This document shows positions 54,914-63,851 of a stretch of DNA of 64,000 nt, one piece after another. Position 1 is the stretch's first letter. The number at the start of each line of letters is the position of its first letter. The stretch is from Gardnerella greenwoodii 00703Dmash. Its GTDB lineage: Bacteria > Actinomycetota > Actinomycetes > Actinomycetales > Bifidobacteriaceae. A model generated the notes under the pieces. The model saw only the letters and a list, made by a program, of their open reading frames with translations. It was not told the DNA's origin and made no database searches. The translations under genes were made by a program, and so were the position numbers. The stretch lies in NCBI RefSeq assembly GCF_000263635.1, contig NZ_ADEV01000007.1, positions 124,001 to 188,000 of the forward strand. Reading direction: 5' to 3'.

Positions 54914-56509
54914 TTAATGCTGAAAAATATCACTTTTGCGAGCTTGCTCAGCCATCCAGGCTTCTACATCGTCAATCTGCTTTGGAATGTCAATAGAAAG
55001 CCATTCTGGACCGTTTTCTGTCATTAACACATCGTCTTCAATGCGAATGCCAATACCGCGCATTTCTTCCGGTAGCATTAAATCGTTAGCTGCAAAATAC
55101 AATCCTGGTTCAATCGTAAAAATCATTCCTGGAGTAATTTTTGCGCCTTGATAAGACTCGTAGCGTGCTTGAGCGCAGTCGTGTACGTCTAAGCCAAGAT
55201 GATGAGCAACTCCGCACGCATGCCAGCGTCGATGCTGCTGTCCTTCTGGAGATAGTGACTCTTCAACGCTTACCTTCAAAATTCCCCATTCGTGCAAATG
55301 CTCTGCTAATACTCGCATGCAAGCGTGGTGAATGTCGGAGTAGGTTGCGCCCGGCTTTGCTGCTTCAAAACCGGCTTGCTGAGCGTCAAGAACGCACTGG
55401 TAAAGCTTCTTTTGCAAGTCAGTAAATTTGCCGTTTGTTGGGAAAGTGCGCGTAATGTCAGCGGTGTAGAGGCTGTTTACTTCAACGCCTGCATCAATAA
55501 GAAGCAGTTCTCCGTTAGAAACTACGCCTGTGTTTCGCATCCAGTGCAAAATTGGCGCGTGCTTGCCGGAAGCAACAATCGTGTCGTATCCAACTTCGTT
55601 GCCCTCTTCGCGAGCCACAGAGTTAAAAGCGCCTTCAACCATGCGTTCGGAATGTTCTTTTCCAAGCGCTTGAGGCAATCTAGTAAGCATGCGGTCAAAA
55701 CCGAGCTTTGTTGCGGCAACAGCTTTGCGCATTTCTCGAATTTCGTAATCGTCTTTAAGCATTCGTGCTTCTGCAGCAAATTCGTGCAGCTTGTCGTCGG
55801 CGGAACTATTAGCGTCTTCGTCCGTAAATCCGCTTGCTTCGCGCATTGTTTCAACTTTTGCGGTAAGCTCCGAGTCGGTTTCTCGAATGATTCGAACGCG
55901 AACGCCTTCACCATTTGCATCGTCGCTTACATTCTTGGAAATAGCATCGTCGAGTTCAGCAATATCGCGCGTTTCAATACCGGTCATGGCTTTAAGTTCC
56001 TTCAAGCCTGCGCGTGGACCAACCCAGTATTCTCCGTAGTGTGGATCTTTATAGAATGCTGAGGTGCTGTTATCTGCGCGTGGAGCCACAAAAAGCTCTG
56101 GAATATGATTTTTACCAGCTTTTGCTTCTTCGCTGTCTTTTTCAACCGGTTCCATAACAAGCACAGCTCCGGCTTCGTAATCTTGGCCCAAGCCAGTGTA
56201 GTAGGCAAAAGTCGTGTCTGGGCGGAAAGCGTAATCGCAATCGTTATTGCGCACTTTTGGCTGTCCTGCAGGAATAACTAAGCGTTCTCCTGGGAAGCGC
56301 TTAGAAAGTGCTTCTAAACGTGCTGGAATGTACTTGCTGGATTCAAGAGGCTTAACTTCTGGCTCCTGATTATCCCAGCTGCTTGTCATAAAATCTTTAA
56401 AAGAATCGCTATTTGGTCGAAGAGAACGATTGTTAACGCGGTCTTCCGCCTTTTGCGTGCCGTCAGATTTTAATTCTTCACCGTGCTCTGTTGGCGTATT
56501 TTCTGCCAT
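54914..56509 (-). CDS. pepP: Xaa-Pro aminopeptidase
   Basis: 531 residues from ATG 56509 after AAGGAGT; the start at 56527 overlaps that site. The C-terminal pita-bread domain keeps its metal ligands: Asp pair in LLIDAGVEVNSLYTADITRTF, His in GVAHHLGLDVHD, and Glu in TIEPGLYF and RIEDDVL. The N-terminal domain has PERLVIPAGQPKVRNNDCDYAFRPDTTFAYYTGL. It removes N-terminal residues before proline. Confidence 0.94.
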   Translation of the reverse strand: MAENTPTEHGEELKSDGTQKAEDRVNNRSLRPNSDSFKDFMTSSWDNQEPEVKPLESSKYIPARLEALSKRFPGERLVIPAGQPKVRNNDCDYAFRPDTTFAYYTGLGQDYEAGAVLVMEPVEKDSEEAKAGKNHIPELFVAPRADNSTSAFYKDPHYGEYWVGPRAGLKELKAMTGIETRDIAELDDAISKNVSDDANGEGVRVRIIRETDSELTAKVETMREASGFTDEDANSSADDKLHEFAAEARMLKDDYEIREMRKAVAATKLGFDRMLTRLPQALGKEHSERMVEGAFNSVAREEGNEVGYDTIVASGKHAPILHWMRNTGVVSNGELLLIDAGVEVNSLYTADITRTFPTNGKFTDLQKKLYQCVLDAQQAGFEAAKPGATYSDIHHACMRVLAEHLHEWGILKVSVEESLSPEGQQHRRWHACGVAHHLGLDVHDCAQARYESYQGAKITPGMIFTIEPGLYFAANDLMLPEEMRGIGIRIEDDVLMTENGPEWLSIDIPKQIDDVEAWMAEQARKSDIFQH

Positions 56510-56679
56510 TATGCGACTCCTTAACACTTCTTTTTGTGTGTAAATAAAAATAAACTAGGAATTAAACTAGACAATAACTAACATAGTCTTATTTACTGTT
56601 TTATGCGAGTTTTTTGTCTTAAAAAGCTCAGATTTTATATGTAATTTACAAAGTGTGTTAATGAAAGTTTTGTTATGTG

Positions 56680-56696
56680 AATATTGTCACAATATT
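56680..56696. promoter_or_regulatory. Palindrome AATATTGT-C-ACAATATT, possible operator
   Basis: A perfect 8+1+8 palindrome in the divergent pepP-folC gap, about 84 bases before folC. It could bind a dimeric regulator. No partner is visible in the window. Confidence 0.4.
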
Positions 56697-56779
56697 TTAT
56701 TGGGTTTCTGTTGTTGGCATAAACTAATCTATATATTTGGAAAATGAGTAAGTGAGCACAAAATTAGGGGAGTGCAGTT

Positions 56780-58237
56780 ATGTCTATGGAACATCCAAAT
56801 CGCAATAATGAGCGAATTGTTGATATTGAGCGTAATATTATGAGCCGCGCTCCTGAGCATAATAAAACTAATCTTGATTTAGACAGAATGCGCTTAATTC
56901 TCGATATTCTTGGGCATCCAGAAAAGTCTATGCACGTTATTCATATTACTGGCACGAATGGTAAGGGTTCTACTGCTCGCATGGCTGAGTCGTTGTGCAG
57001 AGCATACGGTTTGCGCACTGGTCTTTACACTTCTCCGCATTTAGAGCGCATAAATGAGCGCATTATGATTGACGGCCAAGAAATCAGCGATGACGATTTT
57101 ATTGACGTTTGGGATCAAATGAAAGATATTATCGACATGGTTGATGCTCGCATGGAGGCTGAAGGTAAGCCAAAAATGAGCTTCTTTGAAGTGCTTACAG
57201 CCATGGCGATTTGGGCTTTTGCGGACGCTCCTGTTGACGTTGCTGTTATGGAAGTTGGCATGGGTGGCGAATGGGATGCTACGAATGTTATGAATGCGGA
57301 TGCTGCAATTATTGGGCCTGTAGACATGGATCACATGCAGTGGCTTGGGAACACTGTTGAAGAGATTGCTCGCACAAAAGCTGGCATTATTAAGCCAAAT
57401 TGCACTGTAATTTTAGGTCCTCAACCGCATGAAGATAAGGTTTTGCCAATTATTAAAGAAGTTGCTGAGCGTAATAATGCTAAATTATTGCGCGATTCTT
57501 CTTATGGTGACGGCGAGCTTGAAGTTGTTTCTCGTACTCCTGCAGTTGGCGGCCAGCTTGTTACCTTGCGCACGCCTCTTGGCACTTATGAGGATGTTCC
57601 AATAGATAAGTTTGGTAAGCATCAGGCGCATAATGCTTTGGCGGCGCTCGCTGCGGCTGAAGTTGTGCTACCGGTAAATGGAGCTTTAGATGGCGATTTG
57701 GTTGCTGAAGCTTTAAGTCAGGTTAAGGTTCCGGGTCGTATTGAGCAGGTTCGTACTTCGCCGACGATTATTGTTGACGGTGGTCATAATGTGAATGCTG
57801 CTGAGTCTCTTCGTGAAACTATTGAAGAAAACTATCATTTTGAGCAGCTTATTGGCGTTGTGGCAATGATGGCAGATAAGCAGGTTGAAGAATACTTGGG
57901 TGTTCTTGAGCCTATTTTGACGAAGATTATTGTGACTCGTAATTCTTGGCGCGACCGCGTAATGGATCCGGAAGAGCTCGAAAAGATTGCTGTAGGCGTG
58001 TTTGGCAGGGATCGTGTGATTCGCGTTGACGAGCTTCCGGATGCTATTCAAACGGCTGTGAATCTTGTTGATGAAGACGATGAGCTTGGCGTGGGCTACG
58101 GTCACGGAGTGCTTATTTGCGGAAGCTTTGTTACGGCAGGAGATGCTCGCACAATGCTTGTTGAGCATGTGAATCCTGATTTAAAAAAGCCTAAAGATCA
58201 GCGCGTTGCAATTCACCCGAATATTGACGAGTCCTGA
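56780..58237 (+). CDS. folC: Folylpolyglutamate/dihydrofolate synthase
   Basis: 485 residues. AGGGGAG precedes ATG 56780. Mur-ligase-fold P-loop HITGTNGKGSTARMAESL, then TSPHLERINERI (family signature), VEVGMGGEWDATN and DGGHNVNAAESLRETI. It adds glutamate to folates. Confidence 0.94.
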   Translation: MSMEHPNRNNERIVDIERNIMSRAPEHNKTNLDLDRMRLILDILGHPEKSMHVIHITGTNGKGSTARMAESLCRAYGLRTGLYTSPHLERINERIMIDGQEISDDDFIDVWDQMKDIIDMVDARMEAEGKPKMSFFEVLTAMAIWAFADAPVDVAVMEVGMGGEWDATNVMNADAAIIGPVDMDHMQWLGNTVEEIARTKAGIIKPNCTVILGPQPHEDKVLPIIKEVAERNNAKLLRDSSYGDGELEVVSRTPAVGGQLVTLRTPLGTYEDVPIDKFGKHQAHNALAALAAAEVVLPVNGALDGDLVAEALSQVKVPGRIEQVRTSPTIIVDGGHNVNAAESLRETIEENYHFEQLIGVVAMMADKQVEEYLGVLEPILTKIIVTRNSWRDRVMDPEELEKIAVGVFGRDRVIRVDELPDAIQTAVNLVDEDDELGVGYGHGVLICGSFVTAGDARTMLVEHVNPDLKKPKDQRVAIHPNIDES

Positions 58238-58269
58238 AAAATTAAGCTTTTATTTAGCTGCTTAATTTG

Positions 58270-58995
58270 CTAATTTCGCAAAGATTTAGCTTTTTGCACA
58301 GTGTCTTTTACAAGCACTGCTTGAGCGTCAACCAATGGTATTTGAGGTAGTGGGAAAGCTTCGTTTAGCACGCTAAGCTCTGTGCATCCTAAAATAAGCG
58401 CATCGCAACGGCATGCTCCTGCAGGGTCTAGCATATCGCTTAAAACAGATTCGTAACGGTGAAAATCAAGGTCTCCTGTACCTTTTACGTCATCGTAAAT
58501 AAGCGAAGTAATACGTTTCTGCAAGTCGTCGTCTGGAGCTACAAACGTGTATCCTGCTTCTTCAATAGCATGCTGATACACTCCCGCTTTACGCGATCCT
58601 TCAGTGCCTAAAAATCCAATGCGCTTGCAACGAGCAGTAGGGTAGCGTCGAGCAACTTCAGCCACAGCTCCTCGAGGCATATGCATAATAGGAACGTTGG
58701 TAAGCGCTTGGAACTTATCGTAAAAATAATGCGCCGTATTGCATGTTAATACAATAAAAGAAGCTCCCATTTGCGTTGCTTTTTGAATATCGTCCGCAAG
58801 AACAGGGAATGGATTTTCGTCGGAATTACCAACAATATAAGCCGTTCTATCTGGCACAGAAGCGTCGTTAAACACCACATAATCCAAAAACTCTTGATCA
58901 TTATGCGCATGTGTTTCTTTATTCAGTAAACGAATATAGCTTTCTGTTGCAAGAGTACCCATTCCGCCAAGTACAGCAAAAAACGGCCGTTTCAT
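58270..58995 (-). CDS. Aspartate/glutamate racemase family protein
   Basis: 241 residues; GAAAGGA precedes ATG 58995. AVLGGMGTLATESYIRLLNK at the N-terminus and catalytic cysteines in LTCNTAHYF and LGCTELSVL are intact. The sequence is nearer aspartate racemases than MurI, which is already encoded at 31505. It is the last of three minus-strand genes with an ATP-grasp ligase and a MurE-type ligase, so its likely job is D-aspartate for the peptidoglycan bridge. Confidence 0.87.
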   Translation of the reverse strand: MKRPFFAVLGGMGTLATESYIRLLNKETHAHNDQEFLDYVVFNDASVPDRTAYIVGNSDENPFPVLADDIQKATQMGASFIVLTCNTAHYFYDKFQALTNVPIMHMPRGAVAEVARRYPTARCKRIGFLGTEGSRKAGVYQHAIEEAGYTFVAPDDDLQKRITSLIYDDVKGTGDLDFHRYESVLSDMLDPAGACRCDALILGCTELSVLNEAFPLPQIPLVDAQAVLVKDTVQKAKSLRN

Positions 58996-59037
58996 CGTGT
59001 AATTTTCCTTTCGGAACCCATATTGTGCCGGAGTATT

Positions 59038-60279
59038 TCACGCCTTATTGCGGAAAAATTCAGCATAGCGTTTCTTGTAAATTGAAAACATATGACGAAT
59101 CATAAGCCAGCGTAGTGGGTTCATATCCTTCTTATATTCTAGCGTAGTGCCCCAATCGCCGCGACGAATCATACTAGTACCACGCTTCTTTTCTTCGCCT
59201 TCTGCTACGTAATTTAAGAAAATAGAGCGTGGAATTTCCATCCACAATTTTTCTCCACGACCAAACACAGTATTTCCGTCAAAAGGCTCATGGAAAATCA
59301 AATCTTGCGCAAAATATTTCGCAATATTGAAGCCGTTTAAAGTCACAAAGTAGCTTGAGCGGCCTTGACGCAAGTTTATTTCAAAAAGTTTATACTCTCC
59401 GTCGCGCTCATCGTATTTCATATCAAAATTAGCTACGCCAACGTAATGAATATCTTCCAAGAACGCTTTAATATTGCGGAAAACTTCCATATTGTAGTCA
59501 GGAATAATAGCAGCATAGTTTCCCACAGCTTCCGGCGTTGGGTCTTCTAGCAAAGGATGGCCTAAGAACATCATTCTAACGTGGTGTTCGCTGTCTACGT
59601 ATGCGTTTAGAACGCGCATACGGCTATCGTCTCCTGGAATAAAGTCTTGCAAAATCATTTCGCCATCGTAACCGGCTTTATAAGAGCGCTTAATAAGAGT
59701 ATCAAGCTCCTTAGGTGTGTCGATAATAAAAGCCTTCTTACGCCCCTCAAAATCAACTTTAAGCCATTTGGCGCTATCTGCAGGCTTCATTGCAATAGGG
59801 AAGTTGAATGGAAGATCTTCATAAGCGTGCTCTGCTACTTCTTGAGCGTTTACTACTTTAGTTTTTGGATGAGGAAGATTGTATTTTTCGCAAGTTTTAT
59901 AGAACGAGCTTTTAAGGCTAAGCTGTCGGTTTAATTCGTTTGGCAAAGTGTGGAAGGCAAAATAGTCGCGCAATTTTTCTCCGCACTGGCTTAACAAATT
60001 TGCGTAAACATCTCCGCAAGGAATAAGTAGAAGCTTAGTATTTGGGTTCTCTTCCTTCCACGATTTTCCAAACGAAAGCATTGTGTTTAGAAATGTTGTA
60101 AGCTCGCCAAAATTTGGGACGATTCTCACATCAATAATCTTGCTAAATTTTGTAGGAGAAAGTTGGAAATATGCAAAAGCTATAGAAGTAATACCGTATG
60201 CTTCGTGGAATGCTCTAGCCATTCCGTAAGCGTTAATATCGCTGCCGAGCAGCACTGGTTGGAATTTTTGATTAGTCAT
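59038..60279 (-). CDS. ATP-grasp ligase, probable D-aspartate ligase
   Basis: 413 residues; AAAGAAG precedes ATG 60279. ATP-grasp features: FPIAMKPADSAKWLKVDF, EMILQDFIPGDDSRMRVLNAYV, and the metal-binding NFDMKYDERDGEYKLFEINLRQGRSS. Such carboxylate-amine ligases include the enterococcal enzyme that attaches D-Asp to the lysine of peptidoglycan precursors. The neighbouring racemase and Mur ligase support that function. It lies 42 bases before the racemase gene and 98 bases after the Mur ligase gene. Confidence 0.83.
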   Translation of the reverse strand: MTNQKFQPVLLGSDINAYGMARAFHEAYGITSIAFAYFQLSPTKFSKIIDVRIVPNFGELTTFLNTMLSFGKSWKEENPNTKLLLIPCGDVYANLLSQCGEKLRDYFAFHTLPNELNRQLSLKSSFYKTCEKYNLPHPKTKVVNAQEVAEHAYEDLPFNFPIAMKPADSAKWLKVDFEGRKKAFIIDTPKELDTLIKRSYKAGYDGEMILQDFIPGDDSRMRVLNAYVDSEHHVRMMFLGHPLLEDPTPEAVGNYAAIIPDYNMEVFRNIKAFLEDIHYVGVANFDMKYDERDGEYKLFEINLRQGRSSYFVTLNGFNIAKYFAQDLIFHEPFDGNTVFGRGEKLWMEIPRSIFLNYVAEGEEKKRGTSMIRRGDWGTTLEYKKDMNPLRWLMIRHMFSIYKKRYAEFFRNKA

Positions 60280-60377
60280 TTGTGTCTTCTTTATGGTTTA
60301 TTTGTACGTTTATTTGTAGCATGTATTTTTAACGTGTATTCGTAGCGTTTACTTTTACGTTTTTGCAATACTTAATG

Positions 60378-62150
60378 TTAAAGCGTAAAAAGACGTTTTA
60401 TGATTTCTGAATCACCCTCGTAAGGCACATGCTTGTTTTCGTGCTTAATCCAACGCTCATCGCCTTTGCCAATCAAAAGAATAACGTTGAATTTTTCTTC
60501 GCGATTAAAGCTTTTGCGAGCGTCGTCAACACTGTACTCAACTGCATCTGGACGGTCTATAATAATATGCGACTTAACGTTTTCGTTAGTTATGTATCCT
60601 CGCATATCTTTGCAAATATCCATTTCGTCTTCTGTATTTGTGTCTTCAGTTGTAAAAATAAACTGGTAAATACGATTTTGAGCAGCTTGGACGATTTCCT
60701 TACGGCGATCGTAAGCTTTATTTCCTGCAGATCCTGTTACTAGCGTAATTCTAGGATTTTCTTTACCGAAACGTTCATCAACAAAATCAAGAAGTGCTTT
60801 AGTGGAAATATAATTATGCGCGTAATCAACAACCGCAATTGTGCTAGACTGTGCGTCTTTGAATACTTCCATGCGTCCAGGAATCTTAATATTTTCAATA
60901 GATTTCAGTGCTGCTAAATCAGTTTCCTGATTGATTGAAAGTTCTCCAGCAATAGCAATAGCTGCTAAAGCGTTTTCGTAATTAAAATCTCCAGCAATTG
61001 CGAGCGAAAAGTCGTCAACGGTAGAGTAGTGTACGTCTTCATCATTGCTATTTTCGTCCGTATCTCTAATAGAAATGCAATGTGACTCACTGTTTTCTGC
61101 AGGAATTGCAATGTAGTCAGGCGTAAGTAGCTCTGAATAGTCGTCGTCGTTAACAGATGCGCAATAATCTGTGTGATTATCTTCTAAATCGTCACTATTT
61201 ATAACTTCGCAAGTGCTGTTTTCTATTTCATCTTTTTGTATTCTTGCAAAAGTTGCTACAGGCACATTATTACGTTCTGCGTCTTGCAACAAAAGATCTG
61301 CGTGATCAGCATCCGCATTTAATACCAATCGCTTAGTATTCGCAATAATTTGACGCTTGCAATACAAGTAATCTTCAAAAGTTGGGTGCTCAATAGGGCT
61401 AATATGATCCGGACTAATATTTAAGAAAGCTGCAACATCAAACTTAAGTCCGTACACGCGATTTACCTTATAAGCTTGTGAAGAAACTTCCATAACAAGG
61501 TATTTCATGCCGTTATCTACAGCTTCGCGCATCATTTTAAAAGCGTCGAAACTTTCAGGAGTTGTTAAATCTGATTCAACGTAATTAACACCGTCTAAGC
61601 AGTTATCTACGGATGAGAATAATGCTGCTTTTGAGCCAGAATGCGCGTTTAGAATAGCGTGAGTAAAGTATGCGGTAGTTGTTTTACCTTTAGTTCCAGT
61701 AATTCCAACAACTGTGAGTTTTTCTTGAGGATTTCCAAAGAATGCTGCAGAAAGTATGCTCATTGCTTTGCGCACGTCTGTAACAATTAAGCCAACGGCA
61801 TTTGTGTACTCAGCGTAACTTTGCTCAGCAACGTATGCGCTAAGACCTTTGCTGTCTGCGTCTAAAAGATATTCAGGCTTAAAATTGCCCTTAATAAAAA
61901 GCAAAGTTCCAGGCTTAATATCGCGAGTATCGTAAGTTGCATGAGCAAAACACTCGTCTGCATCAACATTGGCAAAATAATACGGATTTAAAGACCATAT
62001 TTCATTACGGGAATGAGTAGAGTCTGTAGATTGTTCGCTATTGGAAGCCAAATCTTGTGACTCGTGATGCTGAATCATTTCGCGCAACAAGCCATATTGT
62101 TGCAAAAGCTTACTTGCGCTTGTTAGTGACAACGTGTTGTGCATAGTCAT
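60378..62150 (-). CDS. murE: MurE-type UDP-MurNAc-peptide ligase
   Basis: 590 residues from ATG 62150; the ATG at 62171 has no ribosome site. P-loop GITGTKGKTTTAYFTHAIL, NISPDHISPIEHPTFEDYL, DYAHNYISTKALLDFV and a C-terminal GKGDERW fit MurE. At the position of the DNPR motif that selects meso-DAP the chain reads TTEDTNTEDEM, so a DAP substrate is unlikely; lysine or ornithine is inferred. An acidic insertion of about 80 residues (SCEVINSDDLEDNHTDY.. to ..NEDVHYSTVDDF region, about 300-385) splits the central domain. It heads the three-gene set. Confidence 0.85.
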   Translation of the reverse strand: MTMHNTLSLTSASKLLQQYGLLREMIQHHESQDLASNSEQSTDSTHSRNEIWSLNPYYFANVDADECFAHATYDTRDIKPGTLLFIKGNFKPEYLLDADSKGLSAYVAEQSYAEYTNAVGLIVTDVRKAMSILSAAFFGNPQEKLTVVGITGTKGKTTTAYFTHAILNAHSGSKAALFSSVDNCLDGVNYVESDLTTPESFDAFKMMREAVDNGMKYLVMEVSSQAYKVNRVYGLKFDVAAFLNISPDHISPIEHPTFEDYLYCKRQIIANTKRLVLNADADHADLLLQDAERNNVPVATFARIQKDEIENSTCEVINSDDLEDNHTDYCASVNDDDYSELLTPDYIAIPAENSESHCISIRDTDENSNDEDVHYSTVDDFSLAIAGDFNYENALAAIAIAGELSINQETDLAALKSIENIKIPGRMEVFKDAQSSTIAVVDYAHNYISTKALLDFVDERFGKENPRITLVTGSAGNKAYDRRKEIVQAAQNRIYQFIFTTEDTNTEDEMDICKDMRGYITNENVKSHIIIDRPDAVEYSVDDARKSFNREEKFNVILLIGKGDERWIKHENKHVPYEGDSEIIKRLFTL

Positions 62151-62232
62151 ATTTTTCTTTTCGCTAAACATAAGTAAATATTTTTAAGCAATAATTCAAT
62201 TTGGGTTATAAATTGTTTATTATAAACAAGTT

Positions 62233-63012
62233 TTAAAGCCAAGTTCCACGAATTGGCTCGCGGCCATGAGATTCAAGCCACTTGTTAAAACTGTCCCTCC
62301 AACGAATATATGCTTCTCTCTGCCAACTCATTAGGTTGCTTAATGTCATGTTTGCAACTTGCTCATACGCATTGCAAATAGGTGCAACTAAATCAAGAGC
62401 CGCAACAGTATCTGCAGTTGCATCGTGGAAGTCACCAATTGGTTCAACTCCATAGAATTGGGAAGTAAGAGTTAAGGTGCGCTTTCCAGGTCTTATAGAA
62501 ACAGCGCGATCAATAACCAGCGGATCTACTGTAAGAACATCGTTTGCGCTAAGAGTGCTTATGCTGCAAGTTGGTCGCTGATTTAAAGATTTTAGTTGCC
62601 AACGATTCAAATCATGACGAAGCATAGCAACATCGAACGGCGCGTTATAAGCCAACAGTGGAATATTTTTCTCTTGAGCCAAGCTTACTGCTTGTGCAAG
62701 TAGCTCAAGCTCTTCTACAGGCTCTCCGCCGTATTCCTGAAGGTATTCATCTGTGAAACCGTTTACTTCGCTTGCTTTAGGATTCATAGGCTGATGAGGG
62801 TTAATTAGCCATGTAGAAACAGCGTCGCCATCGTGCCCCAAAGAAGGATTTCTTAAAACCAAGGTTGCGGAAGCTATTGCGTCTTTACCAATATTTGCTC
62901 CGGTTGTTTCAGTATCGAAACCAAGCAGCCACGATTTTGAAAGTGGAGTGTTTTCCTCTTGGAATGGCGCTGCATTTAAAGCATCTAACAATTCTTTAAT
63001 ATTTGTTGGCAT
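62233..63012 (-). CDS. DnaQ-like 3'-5' exonuclease
   Basis: 259 residues from ATG 63012. DEDDh motifs: GFDTETTGA (Exo I), LLAYNAPFDVAML (Exo II) and FHDATADTVAAL (Exo III). TAATAT lies seven bases before the ATG, so the message may be leaderless; the longer frame starting at 63099 runs through AT/CG repeats and is unlikely. Could be a proofreading or RNA/DNA processing enzyme. Confidence 0.87.
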   Translation of the reverse strand: MPTNIKELLDALNAAPFQEENTPLSKSWLLGFDTETTGANIGKDAIASATLVLRNPSLGHDGDAVSTWLINPHQPMNPKASEVNGFTDEYLQEYGGEPVEELELLAQAVSLAQEKNIPLLAYNAPFDVAMLRHDLNRWQLKSLNQRPTCSISTLSANDVLTVDPLVIDRAVSIRPGKRTLTLTSQFYGVEPIGDFHDATADTVAALDLVAPICNAYEQVANMTLSNLMSWQREAYIRWRDSFNKWLESHGREPIRGTWL

Positions 63013-63143
63013 AGTCACAATATTACCGCAATGGCGGGTTTTGGCGCGCGGGCAATCTACAAAGCGATTCGTCAAGCGATTCATAAAGCAATTCGTCAAG
63101 ATATTTGCAAATCTATGTGCAAAGTAAAAAGTATTATTAAGTT

Positions 63144-63716
63144 ATGAGTAAGTCTAATAAGTGCGCGCTTGTTAAGCGTAAATATGAGCAATTTGAGCAG
63201 CTTATTACTCCATGTGTTGATTCTTTATACACTCAAGCTATGCGATTAACCAATAATGCGCAGGATGCTCAAGATTTAGTACAAGATACTTTTGAGCGTG
63301 CGCTAAAATCTTTCTCAACTTTTCATACTGGCACAAATTTTTCAGCTTGGATTAACAGGATTGAGCGCAATTTGTATTTTAATCAATACGCAAAAGAAAA
63401 GCGTGCGCCTAAGCGAGCAAACGATAAAACTGGCGATTATAACGATTGGGATATTTACGAAGCTTCTAATCATGCTCCAAGTGGATTGGTTTCTGCGGAA
63501 CAAGAGTATTTTGAAGGATTTGCTCCTAAGGAGATTATTGCAGCTTTAGGAACTCTTACTCCTGATCGCAGAAAAGTTTTTGTTGAGGCTGCTATTAATG
63601 GGAAATCTTATAAGCAGATTGCCAAAGAAGAAGGCATAAAAATTGGTACTGTTATGAGTAGGCTTAATCGTGCTAGAACTCAGTTAAAGCACGAACTTGC
63701 AGATTTATGCAGATAA
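63144..63716 (+). CDS. ECF sigma factor (SigH/SigR-like)
   Basis: 190 residues. Region 2 is LYTQAMRLTNNAQDAQDLVQDTFERALKSFSTFHTGTNFSAWINRI and region 4 is LTPDRRKVFVEAAINGKSYKQIAKEEGIKIGTVMSRLNRARTQLK. The form is close to actinobacterial SigH/SigR, which answer thiol-oxidative stress. No anti-sigma gene follows before the terminator, unlike many relatives, so the partner, if any, is elsewhere. No ribosome site is visible. Confidence 0.92.
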   Translation: MSKSNKCALVKRKYEQFEQLITPCVDSLYTQAMRLTNNAQDAQDLVQDTFERALKSFSTFHTGTNFSAWINRIERNLYFNQYAKEKRAPKRANDKTGDYNDWDIYEASNHAPSGLVSAEQEYFEGFAPKEIIAALGTLTPDRRKVFVEAAINGKSYKQIAKEEGIKIGTVMSRLNRARTQLKHELADLCR

Positions 63717-63725
63717 TCAAAACAA

Positions 63726-63752
63726 AAAGCCCGCGTAGAAGCGGGCTTTATA
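63726..63752. terminator. Bidirectional terminator of sigma and bL37 genes
   Basis: AAAGCCCGC and GCGGGCTTT form a perfect stem with a six-base loop. A-runs on the left serve as the T tract for the convergent bL37 gene. Confidence 0.9.
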
Positions 63753-63776
63753 GTATTTATAAGCAAAAATTACAGC

Positions 63777-63851
63777 TTAAGCATTTGGCCTTTTGCCGTG
63801 ATTTGCTGCTTTTTTACGACGCGCCTTGCGCTTGCGGCCACGCATACCCAT
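63777..63851 (-). CDS. Ribosomal protein bL37 (24 residues)
   Basis: A 24-codon gene: ATG 63851, seven bases after AAGGAG. The peptide begins MGMRGRKRKARRKKA and ends NHGKRPNA, almost wholly basic. Tiny proteins of this kind ending in ANHGKRPN are known from actinobacterial large ribosomal subunits (bL37). It converges with the sigma factor gene. It is short enough to be missed by standard gene calling. Confidence 0.8.
   Translation of the reverse strand: MGMRGRKRKARRKKAANHGKRPNA

Noticed and set aside
54712-54996. Plus-strand open frame overlapping the pepP end
   Set aside because: It runs through the two-tier palindrome and antisense to pepP; composition is driven by AT content.
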